Shown: one piece after another, positions 35,625 through 45,900 of the stretch
Layout: each line of letters begins with the position of its first letter
Position numbering within the stretch: the stretch's first letter is position 1
NCBI GenBank assembly: GCA_964413935.1
Contig: CAYPTY010000003.1
Coordinates: forward strand, 109,918-173,917
DNA from: CAYPTY01 sp964413935
GTDB taxonomy: Bacteria; Bacteroidota; Rhodothermia; Balneolales; Balneolaceae
DNA: 64,000 nt
Reading direction: 5' to 3'
The notes under the pieces: model-generated
What the model was told of the DNA's origin: nothing
Databases searched by the model: none
The model's input: only the letters and a program-made list of their open reading frames with translations
Position numbers and translations under genes: made by a program

Positions 35625-37142
35625 CTATTTTTTGAGTTGGATGAAGCCGGTTACGTTATCCGGGCTGAGGGTTTTCAGGGTGATGTTTCCCTCATCCACC
35701 AAACCGGAGCGCACAAGATCTCTCAAAGTTTTGAGATCTTCAACTTCAGATCCATCAACAGCTAAAATCTGATGACCGGTTTTAAGGCTTCGATTCCAGG
35801 CCTCAGAATATCGATCCACTTCTGTAATGAGAAAATGCATCTTCTCATTTTTTTGAATAGCCTCAACCTTAAATCCAAGGTCAAATTTATAGGAATCCAC
35901 CTTGAAGGCTTCCTCTTCCGGTTCATCCAGAGGCATTTCATCCAGTTCAATATCCTCTTCAGGCACATCAAATTCCGCGATTTGCGGTTCTTCATTTATC
36001 AGTTCCTTGAGACGCACTTCCTGATCAAACTTACTGCCGTTGCGGTACACGGTAAGTGTGATGAAGTCGCCGGGGCGCATAACTGCTACTTTCTCCTGCA
36101 ATTCATTGGATTCATTCACCGGAAGGTTATTTACCTCCAGTACCACATCGCCGATTTGAAGGCCGTATTCTCTGGCAGCGCCATCTTCCGACATACCCAG
36201 AATTTCTACTCCAACCACGGAAGGCAGTCCAAGTTCCTGTGCTCTGCTGTAATCAACAGCCGCAATACTGACCCCGAGCAGGGCGCGCTTCACTTCCCCG
36301 TGTTCGATGATGTCCTCGGCAACTTTCACAGCCAGATTACTTGGTACCGCAAATCCGTATCCCTGATAAGTTCCGCTCTGTGATGCAATAGCTGTATTGA
36401 TTCCGATGAGCTGTCCGCTGGTATTTACCAGTGCTCCACCACTGTTGCCTTTATTAATGGCTGCATCCGTTTGAATAAAAGACTCAATGCGCATGCGGTC
36501 GTTAATGATCTGTACATCCCGGCTGAGTGCACTTACGATTCCTGCAGTGACGGTAGAACGGAGCCTGAACGGGTTTCCGATTGCCACTACCCATTCCCCA
36601 ACCTCAAGCTGGTCAGAATTACCAACCATGGCAGCCTGCAGATCATCTGCATTTATTTTGATGACTGCGAGATCAGTGGTGGGGTCACGGCCTACAATAA
36701 GGGCCTGAAATTCTCTTTTGTCGCTCAAAACCACACGTATTCCATTTCGAACCGCATCCTCAATCACATGATTGTTGGTGAGGATATATCCATCGCCGGT
36801 AATAATTACCCCTGATCCAACGGTACGGGCTCTTCGCGGGACCATACGATCCCAGATCTGCAATTCGGAATCATCCTCATCACCGAGTGGAATAATGGTT
36901 TCAATGTATACTACGGTTGGCGTTACGTTTTCAGCAATTTTTTTAAACAGAAAAGGTGCGCCCACCTTTTCGAGGCTTTCATCGGTAAAAAAGGGATCAT
37001 TGCTGCGGGTTACTTCAGTAACGCTCACTTCTGCGAGGGGTGCCCTTCCGTCATCCAGCAGGTACATAGACAGAAGCGTGCCAAGGGTGAGACCGATAGA
37101 AAGGAGGAGAACGCCGGTAAGAAGATAATCTCTGACTTTCAT
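35625..37142 (-). CDS. HtrA/DegP-type serine protease with two PDZ domains
   Basis: The 505-residue protein has an N-terminal membrane anchor (about 6-28) and a trypsin-like domain with a complete triad: His125 in LTNNHVIEDA, Asp157 in DPTTDLAVIKI and Ser234 in NKGNSGGALVN. The first PDZ domain is at about 285-375. A strongly acidic linker (about 390-415, EEDIELDEMPLDEPEEEA) leads to a second PDZ (about 425-500). It should act in the periplasm, anchored to the inner membrane, on misfolded proteins. It starts 3 bases after recO. The acidic linker is an uncommon feature. Confidence 0.93.
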   Translation of the reverse strand: MKVRDYLLTGVLLLSIGLTLGTLLSMYLLDDGRAPLAEVSVTEVTRSNDPFFTDESLEKVGAPFLFKKIAENVTPTVVYIETIIPLGDEDDSELQIWDRMVPRRARTVGSGVIITGDGYILTNNHVIEDAVRNGIRVVLSDKREFQALIVGRDPTTDLAVIKINADDLQAAMVGNSDQLEVGEWVVAIGNPFRLRSTVTAGIVSALSRDVQIINDRMRIESFIQTDAAINKGNSGGALVNTSGQLIGINTAIASQSGTYQGYGFAVPSNLAVKVAEDIIEHGEVKRALLGVSIAAVDYSRAQELGLPSVVGVEILGMSEDGAAREYGLQIGDVVLEVNNLPVNESNELQEKVAVMRPGDFITLTVYRNGSKFDQEVRLKELINEEPQIAEFDVPEEDIELDEMPLDEPEEEAFKVDSYKFDLGFKVEAIQKNEKMHFLITEVDRYSEAWNRSLKTGHQILAVDGSEVEDLKTLRDLVRSGLVDEGNITLKTLSPDNVTGFIQLKK

Positions 37143-37145
37143 TGA

Positions 37146-37880
37146 CTAAATAATTTGTTCCAGGAGTTTGTCTGATTTTCTGTCCTGATAACCGTCGATG
37201 TGGTATTTGAAATAAACGTCCAGATGCCGGATCAGTTGTTTTAATTCCGGGATGCTCAGATTTTGTTCCAAAACGTTGGTTGATCTATGCTTCAGGGTTT
37301 CATGTATAAGCATCGCCTGATTTATGGACAACTTAAAGGACAAGTTCGTTTCAGAAGTGTCTGAAACCTGACCTGTTTCGATATTAAAGAAATAATCCTG
37401 ATCATTTACAAGATTTAGAATTTGGCTGCTGATCGTTAGTCCTACGGCGTCTGCAGCTCTGACCTGAATATACGGGATCAGGTTAAAACTAATATTATGC
37501 TCTTTGCTGAGCCAGCGTATGAAATTGTGAAGCAGGCTGAATACCCCCGCATTCGTCTCCCCTTCGTGAACCAGCTGGCTAAACAATTCCAGCACGATAA
37601 ATAACACAATTCCTTTTTCATAGCTGAATGCCGCTGTGCGGACGGAGGATACCAGACTGGCTTCAGTGAGAATCTGTACACTTCGACTGTTTTTGAAATA
37701 GTAAACCACATCCAGAATGTGTCCGCTTTCGATCAGGCCCGCGAACTTACTCTTTGGTTTTTTAACTCCGCGCACCAGTAAAGCCATCTTACCGTGCTCA
37801 GCGCTCAGGACGGTAATGATTTTTGATGACTCCTGATAATCAACAGTTTTCAGGATGATAGCTTGCGTGTGGGTAATCAA
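37146..37880 (-). CDS. recO: DNA repair protein RecO
   Basis: The 244-residue protein begins MITHTQAIILKTVDYQESSK with the RecO OB fold (about 1-80: KIITVLSAEHGKMALLVRGV). The all-helical C-terminal domain follows. RecO works with RecR and RecF to load RecA on SSB-coated gaps. The zinc-binding cysteines of many RecO proteins are not evident, which is common in some lineages. It heads the transcription unit with the HtrA protease and lipoprotein. Confidence 0.9.
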   Translation of the reverse strand: MITHTQAIILKTVDYQESSKIITVLSAEHGKMALLVRGVKKPKSKFAGLIESGHILDVVYYFKNSRSVQILTEASLVSSVRTAAFSYEKGIVLFIVLELFSQLVHEGETNAGVFSLLHNFIRWLSKEHNISFNLIPYIQVRAADAVGLTISSQILNLVNDQDYFFNIETGQVSDTSETNLSFKLSINQAMLIHETLKHRSTNVLEQNLSIPELKQLIRHLDVYFKYHIDGYQDRKSDKLLEQII

Positions 37881-37935
37881 AGGGAATTCGCTTGGGTTCA
37901 GGCGAACTTAGGTGCAATCCGCTTTACTTGCAAAG

Positions 37936-38436
37936 TTAAGCCCGGCGTACGATGCCCGCTTTAGCTGTTTTCCTTGAAGCCAGCAGCTGGCTTAGGTTGC
38001 TGAGGAAATAAGGAATTTTGAGTGGCTTGAAGAAGCAATACTCCACACCCAGACTGCGGGCTTTGGGATCTGTTTCATCCGGATTTCTGGAGGTAATGTA
38101 AACAAAAGGAATATCGATTTCCGGAAAAGTATTGTTCATCGCTTTCCTGAACGCCCAACCATCCATTTCAGGCATTTCTATATCCGAAATGATGGCTTCG
38201 GGGGTGTGTGTACTGAGCATAGCATAAGCTTCAGCTCCATTGCGAAAGGCAAGAACGCAATAGCCTTTCTCCTCAAGTATTCGCTGCAAAAAAATCCGGT
38301 ATGGGTCTGAATCCTCTACCAGAAATAATAAGGGTTCTTGTTTTATCAAATGGATGCCCGAAAAAGCCAACGTTAGTAAATTAGAGATAAGGGAATCACC
38401 CCTTATCTCAATTTCTGGGTTAATTGATCTCGTCAA
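37936..38436 (-). CDS. Single-domain response regulator (receiver only)
   Basis: The receiver domain (about residues 36-155) has the acidic patch VEDSDP, the phospho-acceptor Asp in AIISDIEMPEMDGW, a Thr/Ser in VYITSRN and Lys in CFFKPLKIPY. No output domain is present, so it probably relays phosphate or acts by protein contact. The N-terminal 35 residues are not typical of a receiver and the true start may lie further in, but no internal ATG exists. It is divergent from the DUF58 gene. Confidence 0.85.
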   Translation of the reverse strand: MTRSINPEIEIRGDSLISNLLTLAFSGIHLIKQEPLLFLVEDSDPYRIFLQRILEEKGYCVLAFRNGAEAYAMLSTHTPEAIISDIEMPEMDGWAFRKAMNNTFPEIDIPFVYITSRNPDETDPKARSLGVEYCFFKPLKIPYFLSNLSQLLASRKTAKAGIVRRA

Positions 38437-38492
38437 AGTTCAAAAATGGTTTAACCCATTAAACACCCATAAGATAAAAGACAGGATGACCT

Positions 38493-38521
38493 TTGACCGT
38501 TAGATCGCTTTAATGTTAAAT
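38493..38521 (+). promoter_or_regulatory. Candidate promoter for the DUF58 gene
   Basis: TTGACC (38493-38498) and TTAAAT (38516-38521) are 17 bases apart on the plus strand, in the 163-base divergent gap. The predicted leader is about 70 bases. An alternative TAGATTTG box lies only five bases before the ATG, but it would give a leaderless message. Confidence 0.4.
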
Positions 38522-38599
38522 AACCTCTGATGGCCCGCAAATGTTTACAGGCTCAATCTTCCCTTTCCTTAGAACCGAACTTGCATTAGATTTGGAGCC

Positions 38600-39475
38600 A
38601 TGATTTCGAAAGAAGTACTAAAAAAAATCCGCAAGCTGGAGATCACCACAAAAGGCCTGGTAAATAACCTGTTTGGAGGGGAGTATCAGTCAGCCTTTAA
38701 AGGCAGAGGCATGGAGTTTTCCGAGGTAAGATCGTATACCTACGGGGATGATATCCGGCAGATCGACTGGAACGTGACTGCACGAACCGGTGATCCCTTC
38801 ATTAAGATTTTTGAGGAAGAAAGAGAGCAGACCCTCATGCTCTGCGTGGATATCTCACCCAGTGGAGTTTTCGGTTCCAAAAGCCAGCAAAAAATGGAAC
38901 TGGCCATTGAAATCTGCGCCGTACTTGCCTTCAGTGCCATCAAAAACAGCGATAAGGTAGGCCTGGTCCTGTTCAGTGATCATATTGAGAAGGTGGTTCC
39001 ACCCAAAAAAGGAAAAACGCATGTTCTGAGGCTGATTCGTGAACTTTACACCACAAAACCAACGGGTAAAGGAACCGACATCGCCGATGCCCTGTCTTAT
39101 ATCAACAGGTTACTGAACCGAAAAGCAATCGTGGTACTGGCCTCCGATTTTCAGGACCATGATTACCTCAAACAGCTGCAAATCACCAATCAGAAACATG
39201 ACCTGGTGAGTATAGTGATTAATGATGAGATGGAAGAGGAGCTGCCTAAATTGGGCATTATTCCGTTAAGGGATGCTGAAAGCGGGAAAGAAATTCTGGT
39301 TGATACCTCCAGTGAGAAAGTAAGAACAGCTTTCAAGGCCCGACGGCTTGAGCAGAAAGCCAAACTGAAGGATCTGTTCCTCCGAAATCAGATCGATTCA
39401 GTAGATGTATATACCAACCGGTCTTATGTACGCCCTCTGGTAAGCTTTTTCCAGCGCAGGGCCAGCCGATACTGA
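38600..39475 (+). CDS. DUF58 (VWA-like) protein of the Bat/MoxR type
   Basis: The 291-residue protein carries the DUF58 signature FKGRGMEFSEVRSYTYGDD followed by RQIDWNVTARTGDPFIK, and a von Willebrand A-like fold with LCVDISPSG as a partial metal site. DUF58 proteins usually sit beside a MoxR-family ATPase and VWA proteins and are thought to help assemble envelope complexes. No MoxR gene is in view. It is followed, after an opposite-strand M23 gene, by a membrane protein and a VWA gene of the same type. Confidence 0.88.
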   Translation: MISKEVLKKIRKLEITTKGLVNNLFGGEYQSAFKGRGMEFSEVRSYTYGDDIRQIDWNVTARTGDPFIKIFEEEREQTLMLCVDISPSGVFGSKSQQKMELAIEICAVLAFSAIKNSDKVGLVLFSDHIEKVVPPKKGKTHVLRLIRELYTTKPTGKGTDIADALSYINRLLNRKAIVVLASDFQDHDYLKQLQITNQKHDLVSIVINDEMEEELPKLGIIPLRDAESGKEILVDTSSEKVRTAFKARRLEQKAKLKDLFLRNQIDSVDVYTNRSYVRPLVSFFQRRASRY

Positions 39476-39481
39476 TCCATT

Positions 39482-40753
39482 TCAGGCATTCGGATCCGGC
39501 AGATCAAGAGCCTGCAGTTGCTGTTTGAGCCGGTTTTTCTGCAGGTTGAAATCAGCACGTAATGAGTCCTCAATGGCTTTGGAAGGCGGCAAGGTTAAAC
39601 GAAGAGGATTTACGGGCCGATCATTTTTATACACCCTGTAATCCAGATGCACACCGGTAACCCGGCCGGTATCACCTACATAACCGATCACCTGTCCCTG
39701 CTTCACACGCCGGCCTACATGTATGCCTCTGGCAAAACCGTCTAGGTGCAGGTAAGCGGTGGTATAAACGCCGTTATGACGAATCTTGACAATATTTCCA
39801 TTGGGTCCCCGATGACCGGCTTCAATAATTTCACCATCCCCTACTGAAATAACCGGAGTACCCAGAGGAGCAGCATAATCAACCCCGTAATGGGGCATGC
39901 GTCGTTTCAGTACCGGATGAAAGCGATTGTGAGAGAAGCCGGAGCTGATGCGCTGTGAGTACCTAAAAGGAGCTTTCAGCAGTACTTTCTGCACGCTGTT
40001 CCCATCTTCATCGAAATAACCATACTGATTGGGATGCTCAAAATTATACACGCTGAAGGTCTCACCTCGGTGCACAAACTCAGCCGCTTTGATTTTACCA
40101 ATTCCCAGTAGTTCATCATCAACATATCGCTCTTCATAGATCACCTTGAATTGATCCCCCTTATAGAGACGAAAGAAGTCGATCTGCCACGCAAATATCT
40201 CACTGATTTCATAAGCTAAAAGCGGTGTAATCTCATTTTCTGACAAGGTCTGATACAAGGAAGCATCTATTATGCCGGTGGCTGTTTTCTGCACAGCATG
40301 TGCCACCCGCCTTCCCCTATGCACCGTAACATCTTCTTCCCAGCTGATGTGGATATAATCCAGTGGATTGGGATGGTAGACCAGACCGACCGGTTTTCTG
40401 GATCCTGAGCTAGCATAGGTGAGGTATCGCTGACCGGGAATAATCTGCCGGGGATCCAGTTCTCCCTGCAATTCTTTTTCAATCAGATGTATCTCCGAAG
40501 GCGGCAGTTCCAGATCGCTCAGTATTGAATAAAAACTTTCATTTTTCTGGATGCGGTGTTTCTTCACACTGTATTTACCGATCTCATAACCGTATCCGTC
40601 TCTTGGTTTTACCTCCGGTATTTCAGATAGATTAGCAAGGGTAATCAGGTCGGTATCCGGGTTCATTTCAGGTTTACCCTGCGCCTTTAAAAATAGAACA
40701 CAACCTATACTCAGCAATAGAAAGAAAAGATGGCCTGCCGTATGCTTTATCAT
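39482..40753 (-). CDS. M23 family (LytM-type) peptidase with LysM-like N-terminal part
   Basis: The 423-residue protein has an N-terminal signal or anchor (about 5-24), a LysM/OapA-like region (about 70-125) and an M23 domain (about 275-390). The first metal motif HYGVDYAAP is intact and the YLHLDGFA His is present. The usual HxH near the C-terminal end reads TGVHLDYRV, so its second His is replaced by Asp. M23 enzymes cleave peptidoglycan cross-bridges or activate amidases in the periplasm; the substitution may alter zinc binding. It lies antisense between two Bat-like gene groups. Confidence 0.87.
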   Translation of the reverse strand: MIKHTAGHLFFLLLSIGCVLFLKAQGKPEMNPDTDLITLANLSEIPEVKPRDGYGYEIGKYSVKKHRIQKNESFYSILSDLELPPSEIHLIEKELQGELDPRQIIPGQRYLTYASSGSRKPVGLVYHPNPLDYIHISWEEDVTVHRGRRVAHAVQKTATGIIDASLYQTLSENEITPLLAYEISEIFAWQIDFFRLYKGDQFKVIYEERYVDDELLGIGKIKAAEFVHRGETFSVYNFEHPNQYGYFDEDGNSVQKVLLKAPFRYSQRISSGFSHNRFHPVLKRRMPHYGVDYAAPLGTPVISVGDGEIIEAGHRGPNGNIVKIRHNGVYTTAYLHLDGFARGIHVGRRVKQGQVIGYVGDTGRVTGVHLDYRVYKNDRPVNPLRLTLPPSKAIEDSLRADFNLQKNRLKQQLQALDLPDPNA

Positions 40754-40925
40754 GAAATTTTAGTAATCGGCTAACGTATATACTTATCAAAAAAGCCACT
40801 GAAAATAAGAATTATATTAAGTTTATCCACTGCTTATTTGAACCAGCCTGTCTTTAGAATTTTTACAGTAGATGGCTAAATCTTCAGGTTCAGAATGTGT
40901 ATTTTCACGCCCCTGACATTTAAAG

Positions 40926-41909
40926 ATGGCAAAGCGCACCTTTTACATATTCCTGTTCTACCTGATGCTGGGCTCCGGCTGGCTGCAGGCTCAAACCCTG
41001 CAGACCTATTTCAGGCCCGACTCTATCGAGACCGGCGGTGTATTCAGCCTGAGCCTGGTTCTGAATCAGGACACTCTTTACTCCGATATCAGTTTTCCAG
41101 ACTCTGCCGACTTAGGTCCCGATTTTGTTATACGGGACCGTCATCAGTACCGTTTGAACGACCTGACAGACAGTCTGGCGCTGGAAATACAGTATTTCGG
41201 AAATACTGATATCAGCCTGCAACCACTCCCCGTTCGCCTGACCAAGAACGCAAAGGTTAGCACTTTAATGTCGGATCCCGTGTTTATTCCGCATCGTACC
41301 CTGATTCCGCAGGAAGAAGCTGTTGTACGTCCGCCTAAACCCATTTTCTCATTTCCAAGAGCCTGGTGGCCGTATGTATTGCTTTTTCTTGGCGCTGCAG
41401 CTGCCGCCTATTTCCTTTTTGTATACCTGCAGAACCGGAAAGCGCATACTGAACCTGAGCCTGTAAGTGCACCTCCGCCCTTTGTGAATCCGTTAATCCG
41501 CCTTGAAACAGAATTATTTGACCTTAAGCAGATGGAACTTGAGCTGAACAAAGATTTTAAAACCTTTTATGTTCGACTGGGTGATGCACTGAGATTATAC
41601 TATGAAGACTTGTACCGCATCCCGGCTCTCGAATCTACTACAAGGGAGATGATGCGCTTTGTGGATGTGTTTGGGGTGGATGAGGATATGAAGAAGATCA
41701 CCCGGAGCGTACTGAATGAGGCCGACATGGTCAAATTTGCGAAATTCACACCAAGCCTGGAACAGGCCTGGGCAGCGCATCAACGCATGATGGAATTTCT
41801 GGATCAGGCCCATAAACTGGATCAGAAGCGCATTGAGCGCATGAAAGAAGAGCATCAGGAAAAATATGCGCCCAAACCCAAAATCGATGATTCGGAGGTG
41901 AGTGTATGA
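40926..41909 (+). CDS. Bat-cluster membrane protein (DUF4381/BatD-like, uncertain)
   Basis: The 327-residue protein has a signal peptide (MAKRTFYIFLFYLMLGSGWLQAQ), a beta-rich extracytoplasmic domain (about 25-140), one membrane helix (about 148-170, WPYVLLFLGAAAAAYFLFVY) and a helical cytoplasmic tail (about 185-327). The layout resembles the small membrane proteins between DUF58 and VWA genes of Bat operons. Its last four bases overlap the VWA start (ATGA). No enzymatic motif is seen. Confidence 0.6.
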   Translation: MAKRTFYIFLFYLMLGSGWLQAQTLQTYFRPDSIETGGVFSLSLVLNQDTLYSDISFPDSADLGPDFVIRDRHQYRLNDLTDSLALEIQYFGNTDISLQPLPVRLTKNAKVSTLMSDPVFIPHRTLIPQEEAVVRPPKPIFSFPRAWWPYVLLFLGAAAAAYFLFVYLQNRKAHTEPEPVSAPPPFVNPLIRLETELFDLKQMELELNKDFKTFYVRLGDALRLYYEDLYRIPALESTTREMMRFVDVFGVDEDMKKITRSVLNEADMVKFAKFTPSLEQAWAAHQRMMEFLDQAHKLDQKRIERMKEEHQEKYAPKPKIDDSEVSV

Positions 41910-42898
41910 CCTGGGCTTCACCCGAATGGTTCTGGGCACTGACCCTGTTGCCGCTCATCATCGGAATTTCACTGTACCGGCATTTCAGAAATCGAAAAAG
42001 TACCCTCACCTTTTCCAGTGTGGAAGCACTCGAAAACCTGCCCGGTAACTGGCGCTCACATCTTCACTGGGTCACCAAGATAATTGGGTGGTCGGCTTTT
42101 GTGCTCATTATTCTGTCTCTGGCACGCCCTCAATTGCAGCATACAACGGTTGAACGCAATGCTGAGGGTATAGACATCGTGATGGTGATGGACATCTCAT
42201 CCTCCATGCAGGCTGAAGATCTCAAACCCAATCGTTTTGAAGCATCCAGGGAAGTTGCCAAGGCGTTTATCGATCAGCGTATCTCTGATCGCATAGGACT
42301 GGTAACCTTTGCCCTGAAGAGTTTTACGGTAGTTCCGCCCACACTGGATTATGACCTGCTCAAACAACTGATTGATGATGTGCAGATAGGAATCATAGAA
42401 GACGGAACTGCCATCGGTATGGGGATTGCAACCTCCATCAACCGTCTTAAAGATTCAGAAGCCAAATCAAAGGTGATCATTCTGCTGACAGACGGACAGA
42501 ATAACGCCGGTGAAATAGATCCGGTAACCGCAGCCGATCTTGCCGTAACCTATGGAATCAAAATCTACACCATCGGCGCCGGTACCCGGGGAACGGCCCC
42601 TTTCCCTATACAGGATCCGATTTTTGGCAGACGATATCAGAATGTAAGAGTCAATATTGATGAAGAAATGCTCACCACCATCGCCGATATGACGGGCGGC
42701 TCCTATTTCCGGGCTACAGATACAGATGAACTCAAACAGATCTATGATACCATCGACGAGCTGGAGAAAACTGAAATCGAGGAAATTATTTTCACCGATT
42801 ATGAAGATTTATATCCGCTTTATTTGTTAGGAGGGCTCAGTTTTCTGGTGATCATGATTTTAGTAGACCAGATCTGGCTGCGAAGTATTTTAGCATAA
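41906..42898 (+). CDS. BatA-like membrane VWA protein
   Basis: The 330-residue protein has two N-terminal membrane helices (about 6-20 and 53-70), a VWA domain (about 85-285) and a C-terminal helix (about 305-325). The MIDAS metal site is complete in outline: DISSSMQ for DxSxS, then a Thr in EDGTAIG and TDGQ. BatA-like proteins are linked to aerotolerance, stress survival and envelope integrity in Bacteroidota. It overlaps the preceding gene by four bases and is followed 16 bases later by mfd. Confidence 0.9.
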   Translation: MTWASPEWFWALTLLPLIIGISLYRHFRNRKSTLTFSSVEALENLPGNWRSHLHWVTKIIGWSAFVLIILSLARPQLQHTTVERNAEGIDIVMVMDISSSMQAEDLKPNRFEASREVAKAFIDQRISDRIGLVTFALKSFTVVPPTLDYDLLKQLIDDVQIGIIEDGTAIGMGIATSINRLKDSEAKSKVIILLTDGQNNAGEIDPVTAADLAVTYGIKIYTIGAGTRGTAPFPIQDPIFGRRYQNVRVNIDEEMLTTIADMTGGSYFRATDTDELKQIYDTIDELEKTEIEEIIFTDYEDLYPLYLLGGLSFLVIMILVDQIWLRSILA

Positions 42899-42914
42899 CC
42901 CACAAAAGCCATTT

Positions 42915-45900
42915 ATGACCATTGCAAAGCTGCGAAAGCTGTTCCGTGAGCAGGTATTTTCATCTCTCGAAGATCATACCGGGGGAAATCTCTACCTCTC
43001 GCAGCTAAGCGGATCCACGCGTTCTTTCCTGATTGATTTCCTTTCGACAAAGCACAAAGAAGTGCTGGTTTTATTTAATGAATTTGATGAAGCCCGTTTT
43101 CTTCAGGCTGATCTCGAGGCCATGGGCAATAAAAAAGGCATTTTGTTCCCGCCAACCAATCACAAGCCTTATGATAATCAGCAGGTAGCCGATACGGCCA
43201 TGTTGGTGCAACGATCAGAAGCCCTGGATAAAATCCAATCCGGAAAACAGAAAATCGTAGTCACATCGACCTCTGCCCTCTTCGAAAAAGTGGCCTCCTC
43301 CAAAGCCTTCAACAAGGCCTCCATCAAAATTGAAAAAGGAGATCAGATAGAACCTGAAAAGCTGAGGGAGAAGCTCACAGATCAGGGTTATGATTCCGTT
43401 GGTTTTGTGAATGAACCCGGTGAATTTGCCAGACGTGGCGGAATCATGGACGTTTATCCCTTTTCTGGTGATTATCCCATCCGCCTGGAGTTTTTTGGAG
43501 ATGAGGTGGAATCAATCCGTGAATTTGATCCGGATTCCCAGCGCTCTGTAGCCTTTCTGGAAAAGGCCCGCTTTGTGCCCGATGTAAGCCGTTTTACCCA
43601 GCAGGATCAGCAAAGCCTTATGGATTATCTGAAAGAGGATACTCTGGTTATTCTTCAGAATGAATCGCTTATTCTGGGTGATATCAGAGAACGATACCAA
43701 AATGCTGAAAAACTGTACGAACAGCATGATGATGAAAGCCTTCCTCTTCCTGAAAGCCTCTTTGTTAATGAGAAAGAGCTAAGTGCTCAGCTCAGCAGAC
43801 ATCCCATCTGCTATATAGGCGGATTTTCAGGGGCATCGGCAGATACGACCCGGATAGAGTTCAAAACTTCACCCCAGCCTGAGTTCAATGGATCCTTCAA
43901 GCTGCTCAGGGAACACATCAGCGAACAGAGCAAAAACGGATACCGCACGACCATCCTCTGTGATAACGAAGGGCAGAAAGACCGGTTTGAAGAATTACTT
44001 GGGGATGCAACCGATGAATTCAACTACCTGCTGCGTACTCAGACTCTGCACGAAGGTTTTGTTCTTCATGAGCAGAAAGAAGCGATTTACACCGACCATC
44101 AGATCTTCAACCGTTATCACCGGCCCAAAAGCCGAAAAAGACGTTATCACGGCGGTATTTCCTTTAAGGAACTGAAAGACCTGAACATCGGGGATTATGT
44201 GGTGCATGTGGATTATGGCATCGGGAAGTTTGCCGGTTTCAAAAAAATTAAGGTCAGGGATACAGAACAGGAAGCCGTTGTAATGAAGTACAAAGGTGAT
44301 TCCGTGCTTTATGTAAATGTATCCAGTCTGCATAAACTGCAGAAATATTCCGGTAAAGACGGCACCGAGCCCAGAATTACCAAACTGGGTTCCGGTGAGT
44401 GGGCCCGCAAGAAAGCCCAGACCAAAAAGAAGGTCAAGGACATTGCCCGTGAGCTGATCCTGCTCTATGCTAAGCGTAAAGCGCAGAAAGCCTTTGCATT
44501 CAATCCCGATAATGCCTGGCAGACTGAACTTGAAGCCAGCTTTGAGTTTGAGGAAACACCCGATCAGATGGAGGCCATCAATCTTGTGAAGCAGGATATG
44601 ATGAGCGAACAGCCTATGGACCGGCTGGTTTGCGGCGATGTGGGTTTTGGGAAAACAGAAGTGGCAGTTCGAGCTGCCTTTAAAGCTGTGATGGATAATA
44701 AGCAGGTTGCGGTAATGGTACCCACCACCATCCTTGCGGAACAGCATTTTAAGACTTTTGCCCGTAGAATGGCTGCATTCCCTGTCAAAGTAGCCTCTAT
44801 TTCAAGGTTTAAGACCAAAGCAGAACAAAAGAAAATCAAAGAAGAGCTGGAAGCTGGTGAGATTGATATCCTGATCGGAACCCACCGACTGGCATCCAAA
44901 GACATTAAATTCAAAGAACTGGGGCTACTCATAATTGACGAGGAACAGCGCTTCGGGGTGAGTGTAAAAGAAAAACTTAAGGAAATGCGTGCCTCCGTGG
45001 ATGTACTCACACTAACGGCAACTCCCATTCCGCGTACCCTCCAGTTTTCACTGATGGGAGCACGTGACCTCAGCACCATCAACACCCCTCCCCCAAACCG
45101 GCAGCCGGTATACACGGAAATTCACTCTTTCAATGAGGAACTCATCCGGGATGCCATTGTTCAGGAAATGGCTCGTGGCGGACAGGTATTTTTCATCCAT
45201 AACAGGGTGAAAAATATTGCAGAGGTTGCGGATATGGTTCGAAGCCTGGTTCCGGATATCCGGGTGCGTCATGCCCATGGACAGATGACCGGCCCCCAGC
45301 TGGAAGCCATCATCAATGATTTTTATGCGCACAAGTTTGATGTGCTGGTATCTACCAACATCGTCGAAAACGGCATCGATATTTCCAATGCCAACACCAT
45401 CATCATCAATCATGCCAATGCTTTTGGCTTGTCAGAGCTGCATCAGCTGCGCGGGCGAGTGGGCCGTTCCAACCGAAAGGCTTTTTGCTACCTGATCACC
45501 CCGCCCGTGGAAACCCTGACGGCAGAAGCCCGCAAACGATTGCTGGCGCTGGAGGAATTCTCTGATCTGGGCTCCGGATTTAATATTGCCATGCGGGACC
45601 TTGATATCCGTGGGGCCGGCGACATCCTCGGAGCGGAGCAATCCGGATTTATTAACGACATCGGCTTTGAATTGTACACCAAGATTCTGAATGATGCCGT
45701 CAAAGAATTGAAAGAATCTGAATTCTCAGAAATGTTTTCGGATGTGAAGACGGATGTTGAACTGCCTGAAACCGCCATCGAGTTTGATCATTCCGCCTAT
45801 CTGCCCCGAAATTATGTGCAGGCCAATGTGGAGAGGCTAAATCTCTACCGTAAATTGTCAGAAGCAAAAACAGAAGACGATATTTCGGACTGGAAATCTG

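Noticed and set aside
43995..44747. 250-codon open frame on the minus strand inside mfd
   Set aside because: It is fully antisense to conserved mfd motifs and its translation is His/Phe/Ile-rich without a domain.
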